A stretch of DNA of 64,000 nt. Origin: Cloeon dipterum. Lineage: Eukaryota > Arthropoda > Insecta > Ephemeroptera > Baetidae. The DNA lies in contig NC_088787.1 of the NCBI RefSeq assembly GCF_949628265.1, forward strand, positions 18,156,501-18,220,500. Direction: 5' to 3'. Positions 36,101 to 47,804 of this stretch are shown one piece after another. The position numbers and the translations under genes were made by a program. Every line of letters begins with the position of its first letter. Within the stretch, counting starts at the first letter, position 1. Below the pieces are notes generated by a model. It saw nothing but the letters and a program-made list of their open reading frames with translations, did not search any database and had not been told where the DNA came from.

Positions 36101-39100
36101 TTCCTTAAAAAACTCGAAAAATGACTCGGAGAACACTGACTTCTTTACGACCTTTCTTGAAATGTTTGAAGAAATGCGAGGGCGGCCAAATTGGCTGGCC
36201 GTTGAGCAGCGTGCTCGCCAGCTGTTCACGTGAGAGCTGCCACTCTCGAGATTCGCCGTCTCGCGTGCGAGCAGAGCAAGGACAGGAAGCTGTGCAATTA
36301 AGACCACTTTTTATAGATCGCTCGCGAGACCTTTCCCGCTGAAAGTTGTTTGTTTTGCCAAGCATACGTACTCTTAGCCCGTGGTGACTTGATACTTTTG
36401 CACGAGAAATATTGCCCTGCTACACACACTTTTATAATCGACGAACGTTCGGTTTGCGTAAGATACGTGCGAGGCTAAACGTGACCTGTTTAAATTCTGC
36501 TCGCCCATTAATAGGCTGCCTTGGCAAGACAGGCTTGCCTAGAATAGGCCCGTTAATTTCGTTTGAGTGTCGGTGAATTTATTTTTGATTCCCTTTGGAG
36601 CCTCTTTTTGAAATCCAAGCGTAGTCTTGACAAAAGCGCTCTTGCCGGTTTTGCGTGTTACGTCGAGACACGTGAATTTAAATAGCAATTTGCAGTGCCG
36701 CCGCGAGAAGAGCTCACTCGAGAGAAGAAAACAGCAAGTCATGCACGAAATTGATCATTAGATGGCCAACAGCAACAGCTTCAGTCGGGAATATAATGGA
36801 GCGTTGTTAATTATGGTTTGTTTAGCGACTCTTTATACGCTAGTCGAACTTTTCTTGAGCTATTTCCTTTGAAGAGGGAAAAAGGCGAACGCAAAGAAGG
36901 AAAAGCGTTTCCTAATACAAACAAAAGAATCCACTTCAGACTTAAAAGAGGCTGCTGGCTTTTCGAATGATCTGAAATAGGGCTTCATATACTTGTTTAT
37001 TCCTGCTTAGTCAGTGCATAAATACTGATCAGGACAATAAAAAAGGAAACAATGCTGGCAATAAAATTAAAAAAAAAATCCCAAATACGAGGGCAACCTC
37101 TCGCCGCACTGAGTAACGAACGTACCGACGACTTTTAAACTTTGAAAGCTGTTTTCCCTCCAAATGATTTAATTAATTTATTAAATATATTTCAAAATAA
37201 TTTAATAAATTATAAGTTTATTAGGTTTATTTATTTATAGATTTTTAAATGAAAGGTTGAAATTAGTGCGTACTTTTTATAATTGCTCGAGCAAATATAT
37301 GTATTTGTTATTTTCCAGGTGGGATCATTGTATTATAGCCTTAATTTAAAGCATATACTTATTTTGTTTATAACATCGTATGTACTTGATTGACTATTGT
37401 ATATAGAGCCAACATTTAAATATATAATAGCTCAATATATTTCTGTAAAATCTCACACAACCCGGGTAATCCAACCTTGACTTTGATAATTATGACTATT
37501 CCATTAATATGTTTTTCATAAAATATAAATTAAATTTTTGCTAATCAAGAGCTAGCGAAACGCACGAGTCTCATGATTTCGCAAGTAGCGCACGTCTATG
37601 CAATTAATTAGTAAGTAGGATTTAATCTGTGGCAAATCTTAAATGCGCTCAAATGAATTTGGCAGCTTAACTGGGACGCTAACAAGGTGCAATAAATCCA
37701 CAATGTACGCTTTGAACACCTGCCCAGCTCTAGTTATATTTTCGGGAAGCGTTTGTCACGTGCATGAACACAAAGGTCTTTTTCAAGCCAGAATGTTTAA
37801 GTGGAATGAATTGCGTCGAGTCTTGCTGACTTTACTAAGAAAGAGTTACGATGGTTTTTAGGGAGCACAAAACACTGGAATGATTTGACAGTTAAAATTA
37901 AAACCAACAGGAAATAAAATTTTTGAATTATTAAATTTTATGTTAAAATTCGAACTTTCAGACATGAAGAAGTTTATTGTTACCTTATAACTTGGTTCAG
38001 TTTTAAATTTCGGATCTGATAAAATAAAGGTTTTTTTAACCTTAAATCACTTTGACTTCCTTTTTAAGTAAAGGGCAAAAATTTCCTGAATTCTGCAGCT
38101 TTAGTGATCTGATATTCCTCTCTAACAACGAAGATTCGACCCAGCGAGCCGGCGTTTTTAGGATCAAGCTGCAGTGGCAAATTGGCCTCGTCACGAGTGA
38201 TGCTTGTGCAGCGGCGGCAGCAGCAGCCACCAGACACCGAATTTGAAATTCAAATCGGTGAAAGTGAGACGCAACAGCGCGTCGTATCGCGGGTTGCGGC
38301 GTTGGGGCGCAGGAAGTTCGCGGTGGCGACGCGTGGCGGCGCCCAGGCAGCGGGAAAGCGGTCGGAAAAGGCAGCACTTGGTGCAGGCTGCGAGGGAGCG
38401 GAGAGGGTAAACAGCAGCAGCGTTTCTATAGCTACTGGCACAGATCTGCTGAGACAATTGCAATCTGTGCGGCACCGCATTGATCGAAGCTGCGAGCCGA
38501 GCAGCCCTCCGACCCACCGACCGACTGACAACAACCAAGCAACAGATATGCCCCGCCGAGATGGGACCCCGCGGGCCTGACCGGGCCCGCGAACCGGCCG
38601 TCCCACGGAGAATTCACCGCCGAGAGATGCGACGGCCCGTCCGCTGGCAAGTTCATCTTGGCTGTCGCAAGGGGTAGCGGCATGTGCGCTTCCCAGAGGT
38701 GAGACACAGACACCCCGGCCGCCCCGGAGACCCGCCGCCGAGGGCCGCCGGCCCTCGACGCCGTGCCCGCGCCCGCCGCGCGGGGTCCTGGCGCCGGGGT
38801 CCCGGGCGCGGATGCTGCGACGCGTACGCACTACCCTCTCGCGTCGCCCTGCACCCCTTTTAATTAGCAATGCAGCAGACCGCAATTACACACTGGGGGA
38901 ATTAATTTGATGCAGTTTGCGCCTGTTCTCTCTGTGTCTACATTATTTACTTTAATTTTCTCGCACCGCGCCTTCTCTAATTGGATTTGCTTCGACACCT
39001 CCGATCTTTCCTCTCCGGTCTCTGGGGGTGCGATGTTCTCGCCCCTATTTTTCCCGTCGAATCGCCTGCTCCTTCCGCCAAAACAACAACAAACGGCTCT

Positions 39101-42100
39101 CTTTTCCGCTTTTTTTCCTTCGCTTCCTTTTCAAGTGGCGTCGAGGTGCAGGATTCACATTTCTCTCTCGCGCTTTGAGTGCAGACTTGTTGCACTTTTG
39201 TGATTTTCCATCGCGCGGCTGCCGCCTTGATGGGCGAATTATGCTCTCGAGTGAAAGCGCGCTGCATTCTTTGTTTTCTCTGGCTGGCAAAAGCGACCGG
39301 CCACCTCGTCCGTCCTGTCCTCCCAAGCGAGACCTGATTGATTTTCGAGATAAACTATTTAATGCCAACACACGGTAGCCACTCAGCCCCTGCAGCTTGT
39401 TGGTTATGCAATCCGCCTCATATGTTTACTACGAGTGTTGCATACTTCAGAAAGTTGCAGGCGCTGACCATTAAAAGATGAAACAACACTTCTTTTATAC
39501 TCTTGCTTTGTTTTTCTTCGTGAATAGCACCGCTCAGTATTCTAATGCAATAAATCAGGCGCCACCTCTGGGGTTTGCAACTGGCACGATGGCGTAAACG
39601 TGTTTCACGTATTGAAAGCCAGCGTGAATTAACGTTTTTGTACCATCAATGTGCGAGGGTCTTTTCAATGGGGCGCTAATGAGGTCAGTGGTTGTGAAGG
39701 CGTTAAAAATGTTTGGCCTCGCTTTTTATTGCCAGTGATTTCAATATTTCAGAAAGAAGGGCGCAGAAAAATCTGCTTTTTAATACTGCTAAATTAATAA
39801 ATACGATTCTTTTAATGAGATCATTAAAATGGAAAGAGAAAACATAATTAAATGGTAATATTTTGCGTATTAATTAGTGAATTTTTCAAGTAGTAATTAA
39901 TATTTTATGTTAAAATAGCGAAAAATCCATGTTGTCATATATTAAATTTAATTAATGTAAAATGCACCTAATTAAATATTTAAAATTGTTGGTAGATGCC
40001 AATGAAGCAGTAAAACTAATTTGTCTGTTGAAATTAACAGCAGCTCCCTCGGTGTACATTTTTCAATAATGTCCAGCTCAACTAGTTTCGGCTGTTGTTT
40101 GCATTCCTAATACATGGGGTAGACTAAAACTTGGGTTACATTTAGTGGTTGCTGGTATATTTCCATACAAAATAGGTTGTTCAATTATCAATTTCTGCAA
40201 ATTAACTGTATCCCCAGAAAATCATATTCAAACTAAATTCTTTGAAAATAATCAGTCATTTTTTTAAATCTATTTCGAAAATCAATCAGCTCCAAATCCT
40301 CAACTTCCAAGTCAGTGGTGTGAAAGTTCCAGCCAGAAACTCTAAAACTACGAGGTGGCATTTGCAGGTGAGGGGGAAGCAGCGGAAGGATGCCCCTCAG
40401 CAGCACTTGCTGTTTGTGAAGGGTATGAGATGACTCTGCAGGCTGCGTCTACTTCGCAAGAGACCTGCAGGTCGCTCGGCGCCAAGAGTTTCGCTGACAA
40501 GGCTGTTTCGACAGAGGACCTAAGGATGGTTTCGCCACCGTCACCCCCGCTCCCACCGCCCCCGCAGCCTCCGCTGGTCACCTCCGTGGTAGCCAACGAG
40601 CTGCTCCGCCTCGAGACGGCCATTAACGCCATGATGGCCGCCACCGAAGGTGACTTAGAGGACTTCCAGCCCCGCAGGGCACGCAGCCATTCGCATCACT
40701 GCTTCTTTCGTGAAGCCGCCGCCGTCCACCCGAGAAGGTGACTTTTTACCTCTTCTAAATGTGATTGGATTCCTTCCATGATGGCATGAAAACGAAAATT
40801 ACGTCAGTTTTTCCTCTCCTATATATATTTCCCCAAAAAAATGTTTTACGTCATGAAAATACGTTCGCAATGCTTCAAATCTGTCTATACTACTGCAAGA
40901 ATATTCTAAATATATTCGTTTAGGATAAGGGTAAAAATGGTGCAAAATAAAAAAAAATGCATGGTGAATTCTAAATTTAACTATTTTTTCAGCATATCAC
41001 CTTCTATGTAATTTATCATTGTTTTTTAACAGTGTCCTTTTATTTAATAATGATCTACTAACATCAGCTGCAAACAAAAATTGAAAAAGCTCTCTAGTAT
41101 ACTTGTGTTACTTAAGACACTGTCAAGATTTTTCATTCGTCTAAATGTGACTTAATTTAATTAAAGATATGTTTCTGGTTTTAAGAACAGCTGTATTTTT
41201 AGGTAAAAAAATTATCGCCTTCTTTGAGTCAAACAATGCAATGCTAAAGGTTTAAAGTATCTTAAATCTACCTCTGCCACTGAAGCCAGTTTCGTAGAAT
41301 ACAAATCAATTTTTCGATCAATCATTACGTGCACACAGCAGCTATTAAACTCTGCCCGTATATCATCAGCAAATCGTAGATGTCTGAGACAAAAATTACA
41401 GCCCACGAAACGTGCTCCCAAGAAAAGCAATTTGTCATTTAAACTCTCCGGTCACGTCAGATGCCGACGATCGATCGGTTCAGTTCTGGGTTATCATTCT
41501 TTTGCTTTTAAAGAGAGTTTCCAGCCCATAAAATTTGAATGCCAGAGCTAAACACGTGACCTCGTCAGATTTTCATGCACGGAGAGAGACGCGCCGCTGA
41601 CGTCTTCCTCCTTGATGGCACCGCTGTCACCGTGCAGCCCCTTACCTGCTGTTTTGAAACCCGCAAAGGGAGACTTTTTGAATAGACCACCGTACGCCGC
41701 GTGTAAGGCAGGCTCATTTCCCTACGAGGTCGCGACAGTTAATGGCTGTCTTTAGTCCAAGAAGCTCCCGTCATCCGCCCCTTTTGTTCTGGAAGCCTGT
41801 GCAATATTAAAAGCTAGCTCAAGTGGAAACTGGGGACTTTTGTTTCCCTGGACTATCCCCAGTTTTTGTTCTACTTTCATCTTTACCAGTTGCAAAAGTG
41901 AAGCATATCTTGAGAGCGCCAAAGACGAAGGCTGTTCTATTTTCCAATTTTACTAGCAAGAATAATTGTTTTCTGGGCAACAAGCAACTTAAACTCTCCA
42001 GTGGAATGAAAATGTTTTTTTAACTTTGTACCGCGAAAGATAAAAAACTATCCTCCGGTTTGCGAAAAAAGATTAAAAAATTACTTGCGTTCAAGTTAGG

Positions 42101-45100
42101 ATTTAACGTTTTGATTATAAGCGAACTTATCTAATTTTCATAACCATTGGAAAATGCAATAAAATGTCGTTAAATTCGAAAAAATACAAATAATATCCCT
42201 TTTCAGAAAATGTAAACGTTTTTTTGCTCTGCAGTTATGTCCATAACAAACCCTTATGGAAAGTATTTCGATTTTTGCATTTGTTACAAATGATTGATCT
42301 CGTAAAAATATATAAAACACAAAATTTTACCTCGATATCAAGCAAAAATTGTATTTTTAAGACCAAATTTGAAATATTATCCTTTCTTGGGTAAAGAACG
42401 CTCCCTAACCGAATCTGTTCACGTTCAACAATGAAAGTAAGATCAACAATTTTTAATTTGATGGCGGCAGTGAGCTAGGATTCTCCAATAAAATCAAATT
42501 CTTTAGGGATTTACCGTTGGAATTGTTCTGCAACCGGATTTTGAATCCATTTTACTATCATGATAATTTTTTGCGGTTTCTATTTGACAAGATTAATGGT
42601 CAACAGTTTATTTTTTACTTTCTGGAATGGTTCTTGTCCCTATTTTTTCGAATTTGACAGCCAAAATCGTGCGTAGCTAATTTATGACTCTACAAGTCAA
42701 CTAGTTGAACCAAATTATCTTAGATACTGACTAGTAAACATTGGGAAATTTTAATTTAAATACTAAAACCCTCCTGTACAGAGTCTTGGTTAATTCGTTT
42801 GCCAAAAATATCCCTTTTTCTCACATGCTTCGGTATCGACTAATAATTGTTCATTTATGTTTTTAAAACAAATTGTGAGAGCAAGCATCTATAAAATATC
42901 ACTATATGAAAAGTTAAGAAATTTTGCAAAAAAATATGCTCGTAAATTGAACAAAAATGTTTTTGATCTATTTTGAAATTAATATTTCTTCATTTTTTCT
43001 AGAGCCCCGTTAAATTGATAATTTTCAAATTGAATCCTTTCGACCAACTGGTCCCATCACGAACCCAATGAGGCCGCATCATTTGTTAAAACGCAGAACC
43101 ATATATTTTTCTTATTAGCTCTGGCTAAACTGATTCAATCAAATCAAATACTTTTTCAAAACGTCAAATCCCAATCATAAATTTCGATTAAACCAATTTT
43201 TAAAAGGACTTGGTGCCCTGGACGCGAAAACCTCCAGTGTACTTAAATTAACTTTTATTTTTGAGTAAATGAGATGGGTTTAATTTCCTTTAAATTTTAA
43301 TGTTTTCAAAGGTCGAGGTTTGATAAAATTTAAAAATCATAAAATATTTTCGAAATCAAAATTTCAAAACGCATATTGCAATGGAGAATCGAGGACAAAG
43401 ATTTTGGCAAACGACCACGGTCCCCACCCTGCTCGTTTTATGGAAGATGAAACGCATTTTGGAAGGAATCCAATTCGAAAAGTTGAATCAGTCGCAACGA
43501 GAGAGAGAGAGAGATAGAGAGACTTATTTGCTCAAATTCGTGTGTGTGCACGCTTGAATTGCAGGTGTCGGCGGTCGGCGAGCGCGATGATCATCCTGCA
43601 GCCCAAGTACGGGGCCCACGCGCCGCACCCCGGCTGCTGCCTGAGCCCGTGCTCGGTGGAGGTGGCCGAGATGGGCACCGCCGGGCCGTCGAGTTCACGC
43701 GGCAGCAGCCGCAAGACGCGCAAAAAGCGGCGGAAAGTGCTGGTCGAGCAGGTGGAGCTCGAGCGGCCCCGCAAGCGCGCCCCCGTCGACCCGGACGAGC
43801 TGTCCAAACGGGCGCGCTGGACAATCGTGGCCACCGCCTGCATGTTGTTTTTCATGTGTTTTTTGCTTGTTGGCATTACCCTGCGAATGACTCCAATCAT
43901 TGACGAGATGGGTGAGTGTCCCGCCACCGCAGCTGTGCGCACAGTGTTCCCAAGTGTTTGTGCATTCGTTCAAAAGTGCTGAGACTTCCCGATCGAAATA
44001 ACCTTCCGCTCCATTTGCATTTTCGCCGTTTATTCCCGTCGGTCACGAGATTGCTGCTGCTTCTGCTGTTTTTTAATCTGAAATTTTCCACAAATTCAAA
44101 ACGCTACAATTTTGCAGAAAATATGAGATTTTGAAATACCTCACAGTTTTTAAGACAAATTGAGTGATGTGCAATTTTTTAACTTTTTGTTTTTCAACCG
44201 AGGAGCATTTGGAAAATTACGTTCGAAAAAGTAATAACTTTAGTGCCAAAAATAAATATTTCCAGTGTTTGTGCATTTTTTCAAAAGTTCTGATACTTCC
44301 CGATCGAAACAAACTTCCGCGCTTCATTTGCATTTTCGCCGTTTATTCCCGTCGGTCACGAGATTGCTGCTGCTGCTGTTTTTTTCGCTTCCCGCGATGA
44401 CTGTGTGTGTGGATGCGATAAAGCGGCCAGCTGTGTTATCGTTTATCGGGACTTGGAATGCGATCGGATTTTTTTCTGCCGCAGCGCCAAGATTTGCTGG
44501 CAGTGGACGCAATCACTGGAACAAATCGATCGCGGTGCTTGCTGACAGGACGAAATCTACACGTATGCTATCCGATGATTTCTCGAGCGGAGGCTAAGTA
44601 GCGTTCACTTACTCGTAAAGGCCAATATTTGCCAACCTATCTATCTTTCCTTCCGTTGCAGGAGAAAATCCTCTCAGCAAGCTCACATAAGAAAATAAAA
44701 TTAACCAGGATTATTTTTAAAAGATAGACATGCATGAAAGAATAATTTTCCTTTATCTCTGTTGAATGTAGCTCACACATGCTGCAGAGCAGATATTCAC
44801 TTTCAACGCAAATTTATGAACCCGGTGACCTAGAAACTAGGTTTTATGATAATTTGATAAAGAGGATAAGCTGCCGCTCGATTGAGCACGTCGAATCACT
44901 CTGCTGCTCAACGAGCCGTTTTGCAGATTTCCATGGTAAAATCTTATAATCTTCAGTTCAGACGGCGTCTTGAATAAAACTTCCTCCCGTCACCCATTAG
45001 ACTATTTACTCGGCAATAAAAGTTGACGTCAGTCTTTTCCCTGCTGAAAACGTGCTTCCTTTTAAACGAACGACTCGTCGACCGTAAAAAAGACTCGGCC

Positions 45101-47804
45101 GCGGCGTAAAAATTTATATCAGTCGGATATTTAGCTGCTGCACGGTTGATTCATTCATTTTTCGCCCGCCTTCTTTCCATCTGCTCACTCGGAGGCCGCG
45201 TCGCAATTGATGGCCGTTTTTCATTTCCCGAGCCGCGTTATGTGCACTCGCTGCTGGCTGTAAGAGCGAAGGAGCCGAGCGAGTGTTTGCCGTTGTGCTT
45301 GTGGCGAGAATTACACTTTTCTGCATCTCGTCGTGGCTGCGATGTGTGTGCGAGCGAGCGGCCGTCCGCCCGCCGAGCAGCGAGCACTCAAAACAGAAGG
45401 CTCAGATTGAGGCATGGTGCCCGTTTTTGTGTCAGCAAGGGAAATTCAAGCATGAATGCGCGCGAGAAGACTGCTCAAACCACCGACGTATTATTATGCC
45501 AAGGCTGGATTGTTCGTTCGGTGGCGGAAAAACAATGGCGTGATTGTAATATGCAAGAGTCGTTGGATTCGCCGTTATTGAAAACAGCTCGCTCGAGAGA
45601 ATCGGAAAAGCAGCTCAGCCAAGTTATTTTTTCTCTATTGCCCGTTATCGATTTTTCCGTCCATTGGAGTCGTAGGCCTGCGTGTTTTGATTTATTTAGC
45701 ACAAGAATTAAAATAAATATATTAACAAATTCTGCAGTTATGTATTTAAACACAATAGATAAAATAAATTTTTTATATTTTATTTCTTAAAAATCATACA
45801 ACAAATTTTCAAAGGTTATATTTGGCAAGGAAATAAAGAAACAGAACTAGCAGTATAGCATTAAAATTCAAAAATTATTATAATAATGTGGTTATAACCA
45901 CTCTCCGTAATATTCAAAGCACTGATCACTCAAGTAAATGCATTTTAATCCATTTTCTAAAAAAAAAAAAATAAGCTTTTAGTCCCCGAATAAAAAATTT
46001 TGTACAAAATTCTATCGCAAGGATTTGGCGTATTTTGACGCTGCGATTCATCAAGTCAAAGAAGTACTTTGATGTAAAATATTGCGATCGCATGATTCTG
46101 AATGATAAATTCCCTGATCTCGTGCGCAGAGTTAATTAATTAAACAAATTCAAAGCAGCCGGTGTGAAATGAGTGCATAGCGACAAATTCCACCTAGTTG
46201 GCAGCTTTTACGAGTGTTCACATTCATCGATCTGGCGCGTAAAAACCGAGCGTGTGTATATAACACCGCACGGTGCGAATGCGAATGCGAAGCAAAATAT
46301 ACAGTGACACTCGTGAAATTTTGACGCCCGCCAATATCACAAACTTGTGCCAGATAGAAATAACTCGTTGAATTCGTGTTTCTGGGATTAAAAAACGTAT
46401 TTAGCAGATAAATTTCCAGCACTTCTAGGCTGGTGATAAACTAACAAAAAACACCGCAACAACGCAAATATTGCGATATAAGCGCAAAATTTATTGCTCC
46501 TGAATGAGTTAGCAAGCGAGACAAAACCTGCACATGTGGTGATATTTTTCCTTCCGGAAACAGTCGGACTGTTCAGCCAAAAAGCTGTCGTCGGGAATTT
46601 ATTGTCAAAACGTGCTCCGCAGCTGATGAGTTTGCAGGGAAATTTATTTCCACCAGACGAACGATTCGAGCGTCCTTCTCAAAACGAAGTCGTAAAATAG
46701 AAATAAGTCTTTATTTTTAGTCCGTTTTGCGTGTGAAAAACGCCGGTCTGAGCGAGGCGCTAAATTTGACGCTGGATCGCGATTTAATCAAAGCTCCGTC
46801 TTAAGTCGAGAGCATCATCCGTCTCTCGATATCAAACAGAAAGCAGATGCTGCTTGTCAGGCCTAATTTGCTGGCACGTGTTTCAGTTCGCAAAGAGAAC
46901 GAGCAGCTGATGAACTCGCTGAATCGGGACGTGATTGCCCCCGACGAGGTGCCGGCGGCGGCGGTGGCCAACGACGTTGGGAACACGACGCTCACCGCTG
47001 GCCCCGAGTCGTCGTCGAGCCCGGCCCCGCTGGACCAACGAGACTCGATGAACATCTCGCACCCCTCCAGAGGTGAGATAAAACTGTCCCAAGTCCAAAT
47101 TTAATTTTTGAAATGGATATGCGTTGTTGCTATTTTCGCTCCTCTCGAACATATCAAATACAAGATGAAGATTCAAAATTTCTCTGAAAGCTCCAAATTC
47201 ATTTTTTTTAAAAGTTTAAATTTGATTTGGTATTAGCAGGGGGTTTAGGACGCTTTTAAGATTTTTTATTCACTTGAATTTTTTGAAAAATCAAATTATT
47301 CACATTTTCCTCGAAATAGAGTCCTTAAATAATGAGAAGAACATTTCAAGGACGAGGAAAACTATTCGATAATGTGAAGGTTTCATCTCTTCACTGTCAT
47401 TGGATCAAAAATAAATTTGAACGAGGAAAATGTCCGTAGGATGATTGATACAATTAATAAAACTAACCTTACATCATTCGCTGAAAAATTTATTTGAAAT
47501 CAGTAAAATTCCCAAAAAATATAATTAATTAAAAAAAATAAGAGACTTTTTACTCTCACAGATTTTTGTAACAATCTGCTTTAAAAAAAACTGCAGCAAA
47601 CCCTTTTAAAAAGAGAGAAAAAAATAAACAAATCGCTTGCAACCTAATATATGCCCTTTGAACTACTAAAATACCTAAAATATAGCAAAAAATGTGTTCT
47701 CAAAAGTTTTCTCATAAGCACACAAAGAATAACTTGAACTCCCAGTATCACTTATCATAACTGGATTAATATTTTTAATATTTTTTCTCCTTTTAGGTGA
47801 CTGA
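33174..47804 (+). CDS. Unrecognised single-pass membrane protein with alternative transmembrane exons and C-terminal RGD
   Basis: I do not recognise a family. The basic N-terminal exon (33174-33328, MPGNPIVEAKRKKRSHS) ends in phase 2. It can join exon X (35207-35331) or exon Y (43565-43911); both start in phase 2 and end in phase 1, both encode a membrane helix followed by TL..TP.IDE, and both fit the shared exon 46887-47072. The last exon (from 47797) adds only Gly-Asp and the stop. The X form has 157 residues; N-exon plus Y also closes in frame. Arg/Lys before the helix and none within it imply cytoplasmic N-terminus and outside C-terminus (type II). The shared ectodomain has two N-glycosylation sequons (NTT, NIS) and ends HPSRGD. 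A second promoter probably feeds exon 40368-40737 into Y. The gene could instead be two overlapping genes sharing 3' exons. Confidence 0.7.
33466..33515. repeat. Inverted repeat, GAAAACCCCGC arms
   Basis: Perfect 11-bp arms at 33466-33476 and 33505-33515, with a near-copy GGAAAACCCC at 33480-33489 between them and a further AAAACCCG at 33448-33455. It lies in the first intron of the membrane-protein gene and may be the end of a decayed mobile element. Confidence 0.6.
33560..35206 (+). other. Intron before transmembrane exon X
   Basis: AT-rich. A diverged repeat copy lies at about 34,470-34,560 (partner near 37,040-37,125). No coding sequence supported. Confidence 0.4.
35207..35331 (+). other. 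Transmembrane exon X (phase 2 to 1)
   Basis: Encodes DVDYKQRR, then a roughly 24-residue hydrophobic helix (VLVISLFAAGLFVAAVLL and on), then TPSIDER. Acceptor TTTTTTGCAG, donor GCA/GTGAGTACG. The tail motif TL..TP.IDE and both phases match exon Y, so the two appear to be duplicated alternatives. Confidence 0.75.
35332..40367 (+). other. Region between exon X and exon 40368
   Basis: About 5 kb. It contains GC-richer patches at 36,160-36,340 and 38,200-38,830 and a diverged repeat copy at 37,040-37,125; otherwise AT-rich. ORFs are short or confined to the GC-rich block. Confidence 0.4.
38180..38698 (+). promoter_or_regulatory. Candidate second promoter and noncoding first exon
   Basis: CpG-rich block extending to about 38,830, in an AT-rich intron, ending in a strong donor (CCCAGAG/GTGAGAC at 38699). 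It lies 1.7 kb before exon 40368. No upstream ATG in the block feeds exon 40368 in frame, so the exon would be 5' UTR and translation would begin at 40430. This is inference from composition and splice signals. Confidence 0.4.
40368..40737 (+). other. Pro-rich cytoplasmic exon (phase 1 to 2)
   Basis: Acceptor CATTTGCAG and donor AGAAG/GTGACT. It encodes, from the in-frame ATG at 40430, MTLQAASTSQETCRSLGAKS, then an SPPSPPLPPPPQPP tract and HSHHC, and joins exon Y in frame (VHPRR-CRRSAS). From this ATG through Y and the shared exons the protein would be 282 residues. Entry phase 1 also matches the exit of exon X, so an X-40368-Y form with two membrane helices is formally possible. Confidence 0.6.
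40738..43564 (+). other. Intron before exon Y
   Basis: AT-rich with a GC-richer patch at 41,430-41,760. A (GA)n run at about 43,499-43,522 lies 42 nt before exon Y, close to the expected branch-point region. No coding sequence supported. Confidence 0.4.
43565..43911 (+). other. Transmembrane exon Y (phase 2 to 1)
   Basis: Encodes CRRSASAMIILQPKYG, a Cys cluster CCLSPC (possible palmitoylation), a very basic RKTRKKRRK run, DPDELSKRARW, a membrane helix (TIVATACMLFFMCFLLVGI) and TLRMTPIIDEM. Donor ATGG/GTGAGTG. GC-rich compared with exon X. Its internal ATG at 43588 could also serve as a start. Confidence 0.72.
43912..46886 (+). other. Intron between exon Y and the shared ectodomain exon
   Basis: Starts with a tandem duplication (listed separately). 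A GC-richer patch at 45,050-45,480 contains (GAGC)n-like sequence and a 214-codon ORF of non-protein-like composition. Otherwise AT-rich. Confidence 0.4.
43952..44387. repeat. Tandem duplication, two ~123-bp copies 311 bp apart
   Basis: Copies at 43,952-44,074 and 44,263-44,387 share AGTGTTTGTGCATT, then TTCCCGATCGAAA, then a long nearly identical block from CATTTGCATTTTCGCC through CGGTCACGAGATTGCTGCTGC. They begin 41 bp after exon Y. Similarity drops sharply outside these limits. Confidence 0.85.
46887..47072 (+). other. Shared ectodomain exon (phase 1 to 1)
   Basis: Acceptor CGTGTTTCAG and donor CAGAG/GTGAGA. It encodes a charged start (RKENEQLMNSLN), an Ala/Pro/Ser-rich stalk with sequons NTT and NIS, and HPSRG. 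The final exon at 47797 completes it with Asp and a stop. Confidence 0.75.

Noticed and set aside
38250-38885. 211-codon minus-strand ORF in the CpG-rich block
   Set aside because: Arg/Gly/Ala-rich composition expected from any open frame in such DNA; overlapping frames are open on both strands.
45146-45790. 214-codon ORF on the plus strand inside the intron after exon Y
   Set aside because: Composition is that of a CpG-rich block running into AT-rich DNA, with no domain, no repeats of protein type and no splice signals that would join it in frame to the host gene. Most likely chance.
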